Assembly (NCBI RefSeq): GCF_017696055.1 | Contig: NZ_JAAORG010000001.1 | Span: 372,001 to 436,000 of the forward strand | Reading direction: 5' to 3' | From: Prochlorococcus marinus XMU1406 | Lineage (GTDB): Bacteria; Cyanobacteriota; Cyanobacteriia; PCC-6307; Cyanobiaceae | DNA length: 64,000 nucleotides | In this document: one piece after another, positions 8,296-16,259 of the stretch | Layout: every line of letters begins with the position of its first letter | Numbering within the stretch: the first letter of the stretch is position 1 | Made by a program: the position numbers and the translations under genes | Notes under the pieces: model-generated | Told to the model about the DNA's origin: nothing | The model's database searches: none | What the model saw: only the letters and a program-made list of their open reading frames with translations

Positions 8296-10104
8296 ATGAC
8301 TGATATATCGGTTTCAAAAATTAGAAATTTCTGCATAATCGCTCATATTGACCATGGTAAATCTACCCTTGCCGATAGGTTGCTTCAAGATACTGGTACT
8401 GTGCAACAAAGGGATATGCAAGAACAATATTTGGACAGTATGGATCTTGAAAGAGAGAGAGGAATTACTATTAAGTTACAGGCCGCTAGGATGAAATATA
8501 AAGCTGACGATTCTCAGGAATATGTTTTGAACTTAATAGATACTCCAGGGCATGTTGATTTCTCTTATGAGGTCAGTAGATCACTTCAAGCTTGTGAAGG
8601 CGCTTTACTAGTTGTTGATGCAAGTCAAGGAGTAGAAGCTCAAACCTTAGCTAATGTTTATCTTGCCTTAGAAAATAATCTTGAAATAATTCCTGTTTTA
8701 AATAAAGTTGATTTACCAGGGGCTGATGCTGAAAAAATAAAACAAGAAATAGAGGAAATTATTGGACTTGATACATCTAATGCAATAAATTGTTCAGCAA
8801 AAACTGGAGTTGGTATTAAAGATATATTGGAAGCAATCGTGAGAAGAGTACCTGCTCCTCAAGATGAAATAAAACTCCCTACAAAGGCACTCATTTTTGA
8901 TTCTTATTATGATCCCTACCGAGGTGTTATTGTTTATTTCAGGGTGATATCTGGGTCTCTTAATAAGAGAGAAAAGATATTATTAATGGCGAGTAAAAAA
9001 AATTATGAACTGGATGAGATAGGTATAATGGCACCTGATCAGCAGCAAGTTGATGAATTACATGCAGGAGAAGTTGGTTATTTAGCTGCTTCTATAAAAT
9101 CAGTTGCTGATGCGAGAGTGGGAGATACTATTACTCTTTTAAATTCCCCTGCAAATGACCCTTTGCCTGGTTATAAGACAGCAAATCCTATGGTTTTTTG
9201 TGGCTTATTCCCGACTGATGCTGATCAATTCCCAGATTTAAGAGTATCCCTTGAAAAATTACAATTATCTGATGCAGCTTTAAAATATGAGCCCGAAACC
9301 AGTAGCGCAATGGGCTTCGGATTTAGGTGCGGATTCCTAGGACTTCTTCATATGGAGATTGTTCAAGAAAGATTAGAAAGAGAATATGACTTGGATCTAA
9401 TCGTAACGGCACCCTCAGTTATTTATAAGGTTAATTTAAATCAGCAGGAACATATCTTTATTGATAATCCTTCTACAATTCCTGATCCACAACTTAGAGA
9501 ATCAATAGAAGAGCCTTATGTGAAAATGGAAATTTATGCTCCCAATGAATTTAATGGAACATTAATGGGTTTATGTCAGGAAAGAAGGGGAGTATTTATA
9601 GATATGAAATATATAACAACCGATCGAGTTACCTTGATTTATGAAATTCCATTAGCAGAAGTAGTTACAGATTTCTTTGATCAAATGAAAAGTAGAACCC
9701 AAGGTTATGCATCAATGGAATATCATTTGATTGGCTATAGAAAGAATGACCTTGTTAGATTAGATGTCCTAATAAATTCAGAAAGAGCAGATCCATTAAC
9801 TTCTATTGTTCATAAAGATAAGGCTTATGGAATTGGCAGAAGTTTAGTTGAGAAATTAAAAGAACTTATTCCAAAACAACAATTTAAAATACCTATTCAA
9901 GCATCAATCGGTAGCAGGATTATTGCAAGTGAAAGTATTAGTGCTTTGCGAAAAGATGTTTTATCTAAATGTTATGGAGGAGATATTTCTAGGAAAAAGA
10001 AACTTTTAAAGAAACAAGCCAAAGGTAAAAAGAGGATGAAGGCAATGGGTAAAGTTGAAGTCCCTCAAGAAGCTTTTATGGCAGTCCTGAAATTAAACCA
10101 GTAA
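8296..10104 (+). CDS. lepA: Elongation factor 4 (LepA)
   Basis: Ribosomal GTPase that binds stalled or initiating ribosomes and can back-translocate tRNAs. The 602-residue protein shows the GTPase motifs AHIDHGKST (16-24), DTPGH (82-86) and NKVD (136-139), followed by EF-G-like domains and the LepA-specific basic carboxyl domain ([16 protein letters not shown] region). A purine-rich AGAGGAG lies about 14 bases before the ATG. It is a conserved single-copy gene of bacteria and plastids. Confidence 0.98.
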   Translation: MTDISVSKIRNFCIIAHIDHGKSTLADRLLQDTGTVQQRDMQEQYLDSMDLERERGITIKLQAARMKYKADDSQEYVLNLIDTPGHVDFSYEVSRSLQACEGALLVVDASQGVEAQTLANVYLALENNLEIIPVLNKVDLPGADAEKIKQEIEEIIGLDTSNAINCSAKTGVGIKDILEAIVRRVPAPQDEIKLPTKALIFDSYYDPYRGVIVYFRVISGSLNKREKILLMASKKNYELDEIGIMAPDQQQVDELHAGEVGYLAASIKSVADARVGDTITLLNSPANDPLPGYKTANPMVFCGLFPTDADQFPDLRVSLEKLQLSDAALKYEPETSSAMGFGFRCGFLGLLHMEIVQERLEREYDLDLIVTAPSVIYKVNLNQQEHIFIDNPSTIPDPQLRESIEEPYVKMEIYAPNEFNGTLMGLCQERRGVFIDMKYITTDRVTLIYEIPLAEVVTDFFDQMKSRTQGYASMEYHLIGYRKNDLVRLDVLINSERADPLTSIVHKDKAYGIGRSLVEKLKELIPKQQFKIPIQASIGSRIIASESISALRKDVLSKCYGGDISRKKKLLKKQAKGKKRMKAMGKVEVPQEAFMAVLKLNQ

Positions 10105-10183
10105 TTTTTTCAAATTTAAAATTTATGGCTATTTATTTTTAAAAGAATTGGGTATATTTCAGTCATATCTGTAAAAAAAGATT

Positions 10184-11029
10184 TTGGATATTAACTCATT
10201 TAATCGTGTCGGCGCAAATATCAGAAAAGCTGGATTTCTAATTGTACTTTTTTATCTTCTTATTGTTTTAATAATGAAATTTTTAGAGGCCAATAATTTT
10301 TTTGGTTATTCATTTTCAATGTTAAGCAATGATATCTTTGCCCCTCCTTCGCTTAATCATTTTTGTGGCACAGATAGATTAGGAAGAGACGTTTGCTTAA
10401 GAACTTTGCAAGGATCATCCTTAGCGATAGAAGTTGTATTCTTAGCTATTATTTTTTCATTAAGTTTGGGTTTGCCATTGGGATTAATAAGTGGATATTT
10501 TGGTGGTTTTTTTGATAAATGTTTATCACTAATAATGGATACTATTTTTTCAATACCTGTAATTTTGCTTTCAGTTGTTGTGGCTTTTGTATTGGGTAAG
10601 GGTATCCTTAACGCAGCTTTGGCATTGTGTATTGTTTACTCTCCTCAGTATTTTAGATTAATCAGAAATCAGACAATATTGGTTAAATCCGAAACTTTTG
10701 TGGAAGCAGCTCAAGTTTCAGGAGCTGATGTTAAAACAATTATTTTTAAATATATTCTCCCAAATGTAATAACACCTTTGCCTATTCTGCTTACCCTAAA
10801 TGCTGCGGATGCTGTTTTGGTATTAGGAAGTTTAGGATTTTTAGGCCTTGGTGTTCCTGCAGATGTCCCAGAGTGGGGAAGTGATTTAAATCTTGCTCTT
10901 GCCGCTTTACCTACAGGTATATGGTGGACGGCTTTGTTCCCAGGTTTGGCAATGTTTTTTTTAGTTTTAGGTCTTTCTTTTATAGGAGAGGATCTTGAAG
11001 AAATTTTTGATATTCAAAATTCTGAATAA
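10184..11029 (+). CDS. ABC transporter permease, DppC/OppC-like
   Basis: Inner-membrane permease of the dipeptide/oligopeptide/nickel type, 281 residues with about six membrane segments. The region GTDRLGRDVCLRTLQG (near 62-77) is the classic DppC entry motif. An EAA loop (EAAQVSGADVKTIIFKYILPN) near 178-198 is the contact site for an ATPase. No partner permease, ATPase or binding protein lies beside it. The proposed start is TTG at 10184; an ATG at codon 31 would remove the first membrane segment. The substrate is unknown. Confidence 0.88.
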   Translation: MDINSFNRVGANIRKAGFLIVLFYLLIVLIMKFLEANNFFGYSFSMLSNDIFAPPSLNHFCGTDRLGRDVCLRTLQGSSLAIEVVFLAIIFSLSLGLPLGLISGYFGGFFDKCLSLIMDTIFSIPVILLSVVVAFVLGKGILNAALALCIVYSPQYFRLIRNQTILVKSETFVEAAQVSGADVKTIIFKYILPNVITPLPILLTLNAADAVLVLGSLGFLGLGVPADVPEWGSDLNLALAALPTGIWWTALFPGLAMFFLVLGLSFIGEDLEEIFDIQNSE

Positions 11030-11031
11030 AT

Positions 11032-11703
11032 TTAGTTATCTTTAATAGGATCAAGTTCTCCTTGTTCATTCAACTTTGGATATTCTTTAGCTGATTTTTT
11101 ATACATCGCAGCTAATTCTGGGTAACACCATTCAAAAAGTGTTTTTTGATATTCATCTATATTTAAACCTTCTCCATTATCGGGCAATATACCTTTATTT
11201 TTTCTTTGGCGAATAGCTTCAAATAATAATATGGAAGCAGCAACTGAAACATTCAGGGATTGAACCATACCTCTCATAGGTATAAAAATTGATTGATCAA
11301 CCATTGATATAAGTTCATTACTTAGTCCCCATTTTTCTGCTCCTAAAACAAAACATGTATTTTGAGAATAATCAAAATTTCTATAATCTACTGATTCAGT
11401 ATTAAGAGTAGTTCCATATAATTTAAAACCCTTATTCTTTAAATCAGATATTGCTGTGATAGTGTTTTCATGATTATTTAGTTTTACCCATTTTTGACTT
11501 CCTTGAGCAGTACTATTAAAAGTCTTAACGGCATTCGTTTTGCCAATAAAATTTGCTTCGAAAACTCCTGCTGCATCACATGTCCTTAATATCGCGGATA
11601 GATTATGTGGTTTATTGACATCCTCAACTAAAACAGTCAAGTTTTTCATTCTGCAATCTAAAACACTTTTGATTCGTTCAAATCTTCTTGGCAAAATTGA
11701 CAT
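11032..11703 (-). CDS. trmH: tRNA (guanosine-18-2'-O)-methyltransferase, SpoU/TrmH type
   Basis: SPOUT-class RNA 2'-O-ribose methyltransferase, 223 residues. The family motifs are visible: the substrate Arg/Asn region NLSAILRTCDAAG near 34-46, CFVLGAEKWGLSNELI near 117-132, and the knotted SAM site SLNVSVAASILLFEAIRQR near 148-166. The position relative to known paralogues and the carboxyl extension fit TrmH (Gm18 of tRNA) better than TrmL or RlmB, but that is inference. It is convergent with the permease with a two-base gap. Confidence 0.88.
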   Translation of the reverse strand: MSILPRRFERIKSVLDCRMKNLTVLVEDVNKPHNLSAILRTCDAAGVFEANFIGKTNAVKTFNSTAQGSQKWVKLNNHENTITAISDLKNKGFKLYGTTLNTESVDYRNFDYSQNTCFVLGAEKWGLSNELISMVDQSIFIPMRGMVQSLNVSVAASILLFEAIRQRKNKGILPDNGEGLNIDEYQKTLFEWCYPELAAMYKKSAKEYPKLNEQGELDPIKDN

Positions 11704-11800
11704 TTATAATTTTTTTCACACTTCTAAATTATATTCAAAAAATAATGATTACCTATTAAATCTCTTGGTTTATAATATTTTAGTAGTTTGAATTAAATCA

Positions 11801-12004
11801 ATGGCATACATAGAATGGGACTATACAGTAATAACAAGTATGGTAGAGAAACAAGGGTGGGATTTACCTGATCGTGAATCGGAAGAATGGAATAAATTTA
11901 ACGATGAATTAGGAGAAAAAATGAGAGGTGTTGGAATTGTTTTTGAAAAATATTGTAAATTTACTCCTGACGTAGGAGAAGGAGTTCATCTCTTAGATGA
12001 CTGA
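11801..12004 (+). CDS. Conserved hypothetical acidic protein
   Basis: A 67-residue soluble, acidic protein beginning MAYIEWDYTVITSMVEKQGW that I recognise only as a small conserved picocyanobacterial protein. It has no membrane segment or cofactor motif, and tryptophans are frequent (W6, W20, W30). The ATG at 11801 is preceded by an AT-rich leader, and a 26-base hairpin follows its stop, so it may be a monocistronic transcript. The function is unknown. Confidence 0.65.
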   Translation: MAYIEWDYTVITSMVEKQGWDLPDRESEEWNKFNDELGEKMRGVGIVFEKYCKFTPDVGEGVHLLDD

Positions 12005-12021
12005 TCATAAATATTTTTAAA

Positions 12022-12047
12022 CCATTGATGTATCCCTTAATCAATGG
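12022..12047 (+). terminator. Hairpin after the 67-residue hypothetical gene
   Basis: An 8-bp stem CCATTGAT/ATCAATGG (12022-12029 with 12040-12047) encloses a 10-base loop, 18 bases after the stop. A poor U-run follows on the plus strand (CTTATTAACTT), so it is either a weak terminator or an RNA stability element. Confidence 0.4.
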
Positions 12048-12181
12048 CTTATTAACTTATAAGATAATATAATTTCACTAAATTAAAACTGGCAATTATT
12101 AAGGCTTTATAAAGCTTGTACTGTAAAAAAAATTTTTTATCCCACAAAAAAGTTATTTAATTTCTATATTTGAATAAAAAT

Positions 12182-12574
12182 ATGAAAAATAAATTAACTT
12201 TTTTATTCGATGGTGGTTGTCCACTTTGTTTGAGAGAAACAAATTTTCTAAAAAAGAGAGATATCACAAATCAAATTTCATTTATAGATATTAATAGTAA
12301 GGATTATGATCAAAGTCTTTTTAAAAACATCTCATATTCAGAAGCTATGTCAAATCTGCATGGGATTATGGAAAATGGTGAAATTGTTAGGGGACTAGAT
12401 GTACTTGCATATTCTTATGAATTAGTTGGTTTAGGTTGGATTTATTATCCCTTAAAGATTAAATTATTATCCCCCATATTAAGACTGGTATACAGATATT
12501 GGGCAAAATATAGACTTCAAATTACAGGTAGATCCGATATTGAAAAACTTTGTAACTCCCAATGTGAACAATAA
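12182..12574 (+). CDS. DCC-family thiol-disulfide protein (DUF393)
   Basis: Predicted thioredoxin-like protein of the DCC family. The motif FLFDGGCPLCLRE puts the C-x-x-C pair at residues 13 and 16, right after the first strand. A membrane-like stretch (LGWIYYPLKIKLLSPILRLVYRYW) follows near 82-105, as is usual for these proteins. I choose ATG 12182 over a TTG four codons earlier because it gives the family start. It is first in a tight same-strand run with the TIGR03643, DUF2256 and photolyase-related genes, suggesting a joint role. The substrate is unknown. Confidence 0.85.
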   Translation: MKNKLTFLFDGGCPLCLRETNFLKKRDITNQISFIDINSKDYDQSLFKNISYSEAMSNLHGIMENGEIVRGLDVLAYSYELVGLGWIYYPLKIKLLSPILRLVYRYWAKYRLQITGRSDIEKLCNSQCEQ

Positions 12575-12576
12575 AT

Positions 12577-12813
12577 ATGGAAAATATCGATATAGACAGA
12601 ATAATAGAAATGTGTTGGGAAGATAGAACACCCTTTGAAGCTATTGAGTATCAATTTGGTTTAAATGAGGAAGATGCGATAAAAATTATGCGTCAAAATC
12701 TTAAACCCAAATCCTTCAAAGTCTGGAGAAAGAGAGTTTCGGGAAGAAATACAAAACATATGGCGCTTAAAGATTCAACTAGATTTAAATCTACTCATAA
12801 AAGAAAATTATAA
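12577..12813 (+). CDS. TIGR03643 family protein (DUF2805-like)
   Basis: Small basic protein of 78 residues. The amino half DRIIEMCWEDRTPFEAIEYQFG looks like a short helix-turn-helix fold, followed by NEEDAIKIMRQNLKP and a very basic tail rich in Lys/Arg with the segment WRKRVSGRNTKH. This is the TIGR03643 family, which I recall occurring next to photolyase/cryptochrome-like genes. It begins two bases after the DCC gene stop. Nucleic-acid binding is plausible from charge but unproven. Confidence 0.85.
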   Translation: MENIDIDRIIEMCWEDRTPFEAIEYQFGLNEEDAIKIMRQNLKPKSFKVWRKRVSGRNTKHMALKDSTRFKSTHKRKL

Positions 12814-12816
12814 ATT

Positions 12817-12948
12817 TTGAAAAATCTTTCTACTAAAACTTGTCCTGTTTGCAAAAGGCCGTTCGCGTGGCGTAAGAAATGGAAAAACTGTTGGGATGAT
12901 GTTATTTACTGTTCAAAAAGATGCAGTAACAGGAAGTCGCAAAGATGA
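12817..12948 (+). CDS. DUF2256 small zinc-ribbon-like protein
   Basis: A 43-residue peptide. It has two cysteine pairs, TCPVCKRPF (Cys9 and Cys12) and [11 protein letters not shown] (Cys32 and Cys36), with the [14 protein letters not shown] core typical of DUF2256. The pairs suggest a small zinc-binding knuckle. The start is the TTG at 12817, three bases after the TIGR03643 stop. Its TGA stop overlaps the ATG of the photolyase-related gene (ATGA, 12945-12948), so the two are translationally coupled. The role is unknown, and the setting suggests it assists the neighbouring enzyme. Confidence 0.85.
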   Translation: MKNLSTKTCPVCKRPFAWRKKWKNCWDDVIYCSKRCSNRKSQR

Positions 12949-14435
12949 AACAAGTATCAATTATTTTCCCGAATCAACTTTTTAGAGAAAGCCCAATCTT
13001 AAAAATAAATTGTGAAATTTTGATTTTGGAAGACTCATTATTTTTTGGAAATGATAAATTTCATAAATTTATTAACCATAAAAACAAGTTAGTTTTTCAT
13101 AGAGCATCTATGCTCGCTTATAAAAATTATTTAGAAATATCTGGCTTTAAAGTTTTATATATCGAAAACAAGAATAATATTTCTACAGTTGACTACTTAT
13201 CAGAATTTATTAAAGATAAATATCAGAAAATAAATCTTGTAGACCCTCATGATTTTTTAATAATGAAGAGGATTAATAATTTTGTTGAAAGTAATAATTT
13301 AGCTTTAAATATTTTGCCTTCTCCTATGTTTATGAGTAGTGAAGAGTTAAAAGAGTTATTTGAAGCAAGTACAAAAAAACCTCTTATGGGTAGATTTTAT
13401 GAAAATCAAAGAAAGAGCCAAAAGATATTAGTTAATTCGGATGACACACCAGAAGGCGGTAAGTGGAGTTTCGATGAGATGAATAGAAAAAAATTACCAA
13501 AAAAAATAAGCATACCTGGTACACTTAAATTACCAAAAAATAAATTTGTTTTTAATGCAGAAAGGTCATTAGCCAATTTTGATATTGAATTTATTGGAGA
13601 AAGTAATAACTTTTTATATCCAACTAATTTTGAAGAGGCAGATGAATGGTTAAATGATTTTTTTAAACATAGATTTTTCTTGTTTGGAGATTATGAGGAT
13701 GCTATTTCTAGAGAAAATTCTGTTTTATGGCATAGTTTACTTTCTCCTCTTTTAAATAGCGGCTTATTAACTCCAGATGTAGTAGTAAATAAAGCATTAC
13801 TTTTTGCAAAAAATAATAATGTTCCTATTAACTCTTTAGAGGGTTTTATTCGTCAAATTATTGGATGGAGAGAATTTATTTGTCTCATCTATAAAAAGTA
13901 TGGAACAAAGATGCGAAACAGTAATTTTTGGAATTTTGAAGATAAGCCAATTCCAGAATCTTTTTATCAAGGAAATACAGGAATTGAACCTGTAGATGTT
14001 GTTATAAAAAATATTATTAAATATGGTTATTGTCATCATATTGAGAGGTTAATGATTATTGGTAACTTCATGCTTCTATGTAGAATTCATCCCAATCAAG
14101 TTTATAAATGGTTTATGGAAATGTTTATTGATTCCTATGATTGGGTTATGGTCCCAAATGTTTACGGAATGAGTCAGTTTAGTGATGGAGGTATCTTTTC
14201 AACAAAACCATATATATCAAGCTCTAATTATGTAAAAAAAATGTCTAATTTTAAAAGTGGTCCATGGTGTGAAATATGGGATGGCTTATTTTGGAAATTT
14301 ATTAAAGATAATGAAACCTTTTTTAGAAAGCAATATCGTCTGGCAATGTTAACGAGAAATCTTGATAAAATGTCAGAAGAAAAACTAAATAATCACTTAA
14401 AAACGGCCGATAAGTTTTTAAGAGATATTCAATAA
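12945..14435 (+). CDS. Cryptochrome/photolyase-related protein (PhrB/FeS-BCP family, apparently cluster-less)
   Basis: Flavoprotein of the bacterial (6-4) photolyase-like family, 496 residues. It has an alpha/beta antenna domain, the double histidine motif CHHIERLM (His364-His365), the [16 protein letters not shown] region and [15 protein letters not shown]. In iron-sulfur members of the family the segment after this carries a CxxC and a further Cys. Here it reads [15 protein letters not shown], with only Cys442, and the first ligand position near 349 is Pro. It is probably a light-driven DNA repair enzyme or photoreceptor without a cluster. It is coupled to the DUF2256 gene by an ATGA overlap. 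Confidence 0.88.
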   Translation: MKQVSIIFPNQLFRESPILKINCEILILEDSLFFGNDKFHKFINHKNKLVFHRASMLAYKNYLEISGFKVLYIENKNNISTVDYLSEFIKDKYQKINLVDPHDFLIMKRINNFVESNNLALNILPSPMFMSSEELKELFEASTKKPLMGRFYENQRKSQKILVNSDDTPEGGKWSFDEMNRKKLPKKISIPGTLKLPKNKFVFNAERSLANFDIEFIGESNNFLYPTNFEEADEWLNDFFKHRFFLFGDYEDAISRENSVLWHSLLSPLLNSGLLTPDVVVNKALLFAKNNNVPINSLEGFIRQIIGWREFICLIYKKYGTKMRNSNFWNFEDKPIPESFYQGNTGIEPVDVVIKNIIKYGYCHHIERLMIIGNFMLLCRIHPNQVYKWFMEMFIDSYDWVMVPNVYGMSQFSDGGIFSTKPYISSSNYVKKMSNFKSGPWCEIWDGLFWKFIKDNETFFRKQYRLAMLTRNLDKMSEEKLNNHLKTADKFLRDIQ

Positions 14436-14540
14436 ATTAAGAGTAATAACCTACAGTTTTCTTTGAAAAATTAAAAGAATATTATTTTATGACGAAATAT
14501 TAAGTAAGGATGTTAGCTTAGGGAAAATTAGATTTATCTA

Positions 14541-14720
14541 ATGGAAATTGGGACACTTTTTTTAAGAAGTAATTCGACAGGTATTATCACTTTTTCTGAA
14601 TTAGATTGGATAACTACCCATCAATCTAACTTCACAAGGTTGGAGGAATTCATAGCTATTAAATTAGGCAGAATGCTTGATTCAGGATCTGTAAATATTG
14701 GTTGCCGTTTGAAATCCTGA
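14541..14720 (+). CDS. Small conserved-looking hypothetical protein (59 aa)
   Basis: ATG 14541 to TGA 14720 encodes 59 residues starting MEIGTLFLRSNSTGIITFSE and ending VNIGCRLKS. It has no membrane segment. A mixed polar composition with W27 and the stretch AIKLGRMLDSG resembles a folded domain rather than random AT-rich sequence. It is followed 19 bases later by another tiny gene on the same strand. Both fill the gap between the photolyase-related gene and rsmB. The function is unknown. Confidence 0.55.
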   Translation: MEIGTLFLRSNSTGIITFSELDWITTHQSNFTRLEEFIAIKLGRMLDSGSVNIGCRLKS

Positions 14721-14739
14721 TTAAGTTTTTATTTTAATA

Positions 14740-14883
14740 ATGAAGTATCAAGAAGAAAAAAAAATATTTTTTCGGGAAAGAATCCACTCTTTAAATATCT
14801 TTCTTTTTTTAGGATTTAATCTGTCACTTATTTCTATCTTAGGTTTTATTTTGTTTAATACTGCAATTGAAAAAGTAGTTTAA
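14740..14883 (+). CDS. Small single-pass membrane protein (47 aa)
   Basis: ATG 14740 to TAA 14883 encodes 47 residues. A charged amino end (MKYQEEKKIFFRERIHS) is followed by one long hydrophobic segment at about 18-39 (LNIFLFLGFNLSLISILGF) and a short tail IEKVV. The charge pattern suggests the amino end stays in the cytoplasm. Such tiny membrane proteins are common in Prochlorococcus and are often unannotated. No family is recognised. Confidence 0.5.
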   Translation: MKYQEEKKIFFRERIHSLNIFLFLGFNLSLISILGFILFNTAIEKVV

Positions 14884-14933
14884 ATTTTTGAATTTTTTGT
14901 ATATTAAAGTTATCTTTAAAAATAAATTATATT

Positions 14934-16250
14934 TTGAGCATAGGATATTTACAAAGAAAGGCAGCTTGGGAAATTTTATTAAAAGTTAGTTCTGGTGATT
15001 TTTCTGATCATGCACTTGAAAAGGTTTTAAAAAATTATCAATTTAATCCTCTTGATATAGCTTTTATTACGGAATTATCTTTTGGATGCATAAGGTATAG
15101 AAAATTTCTTGATCTTTGGACGGATCATACATCAAAAATTACTCATAAAAAGCAGCCTCCAAAGTTAAGATGGCTTCTACATATAGGTTTATATCAACTA
15201 TTGAAAATGGATAAAATTCCATTTCCTTCTGCTATTTCTACCACTGTAGAAGTGGCTAAAAAAACAGATTTAAATGGTTTAGCGGGAACTGTAAATGCGA
15301 TATTGAGAAATGCATCAAGAAAATTAGAACAAAAAATTTTTCCGGAATTATCTTCTGATAGAAAAGAAAGAATTTCATATCTTGAATCATTTCCATTATG
15401 GCTTGTGAAGGATCTTTATAAATGGGTCGGGAATAGCGAGGGTGAAAATATCATTAAGGCATTTAATAAAAAACCATCAATTGATTTGAGAATTAACCAA
15501 TTAAAAACTAATTTAGATAAATTTTTGAAAGTACTTCATGAAAATAAAATTGATGCTGAAATTATTAAAGATTTACATAATGGAATTACTTTAAAATCTA
15601 ATCCAAGATCTATAAAAAATTTACCAGGATATAGTGATGGACTTTGGACAATTCAAGATAGATCTTCTCAGTGGATAGCACCTCTCTTAAATCCAAAAGA
15701 AGGTGAAAAGATTTTAGACGCTTGTGCAGCTCCAGGAAGTAAGTCTACCCACCTTGCAGAATTAACAAATGATAGTGCTGAAATTATTGCCGTAGATAGA
15801 TCAGCAAAAAGATTGAAAATACTGCAATCAAATTTAGAAAGGTTAAATTTGAAATCTGTTAATACCCTTAAGGCTGATGCTACGAGTTTGATTGAATTAA
15901 ATCCTAAGTTTATATCTTATTTTGATAAGATTTTGTTAGATGCTCCCTGTTCTGGGATTGGAACTCTTTCCAGAAATCCAGATTCTAGATGGTCTTTAAG
16001 TAAAGAAAAAATAAAATCTTTAACTTTATTACAGGAAAAACTCTTGGAGAGTATTTTTCCTCTTTTGAAAAAAGAGGGTACTTTAGTTTATTCAACTTGT
16101 ACTATTTGTCCCGATGAAAATAATCTATTAATTGAACGATTTATTGAAAAAAACAAAACTTTAAAATTGGTTAGCCAAAAGCAAATTTTACCTAGCTTGG
16201 ATTATCCTGGTGATGGATTTTATTCTGCAATAATTTCTTATAAATCTTAA
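14934..16250 (+). CDS. rsmB: 16S rRNA (cytosine-967-C5)-methyltransferase
   Basis: RsmB/Sun methylates C967 of 16S rRNA. The 438-residue protein has an amino-terminal NusB-like domain (to about 150) and a SAM domain with DACAAPGSKSTHLAE and the two catalytic cysteines: Cys339 in DAPCSGIG and Cys389 in VYSTCTICPDEN. Both are needed for the covalent m5C mechanism. The start is a TTG at 14934 after an AT-rich leader. The next in-frame Met is well inside the NusB domain, so TTG is preferred. It is convergent with the PBP gene. Confidence 0.95.
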   Translation: MSIGYLQRKAAWEILLKVSSGDFSDHALEKVLKNYQFNPLDIAFITELSFGCIRYRKFLDLWTDHTSKITHKKQPPKLRWLLHIGLYQLLKMDKIPFPSAISTTVEVAKKTDLNGLAGTVNAILRNASRKLEQKIFPELSSDRKERISYLESFPLWLVKDLYKWVGNSEGENIIKAFNKKPSIDLRINQLKTNLDKFLKVLHENKIDAEIIKDLHNGITLKSNPRSIKNLPGYSDGLWTIQDRSSQWIAPLLNPKEGEKILDACAAPGSKSTHLAELTNDSAEIIAVDRSAKRLKILQSNLERLNLKSVNTLKADATSLIELNPKFISYFDKILLDAPCSGIGTLSRNPDSRWSLSKEKIKSLTLLQEKLLESIFPLLKKEGTLVYSTCTICPDENNLLIERFIEKNKTLKLVSQKQILPSLDYPGDGFYSAIISYKS

Positions 16251-16259
16251 AAATATAAT

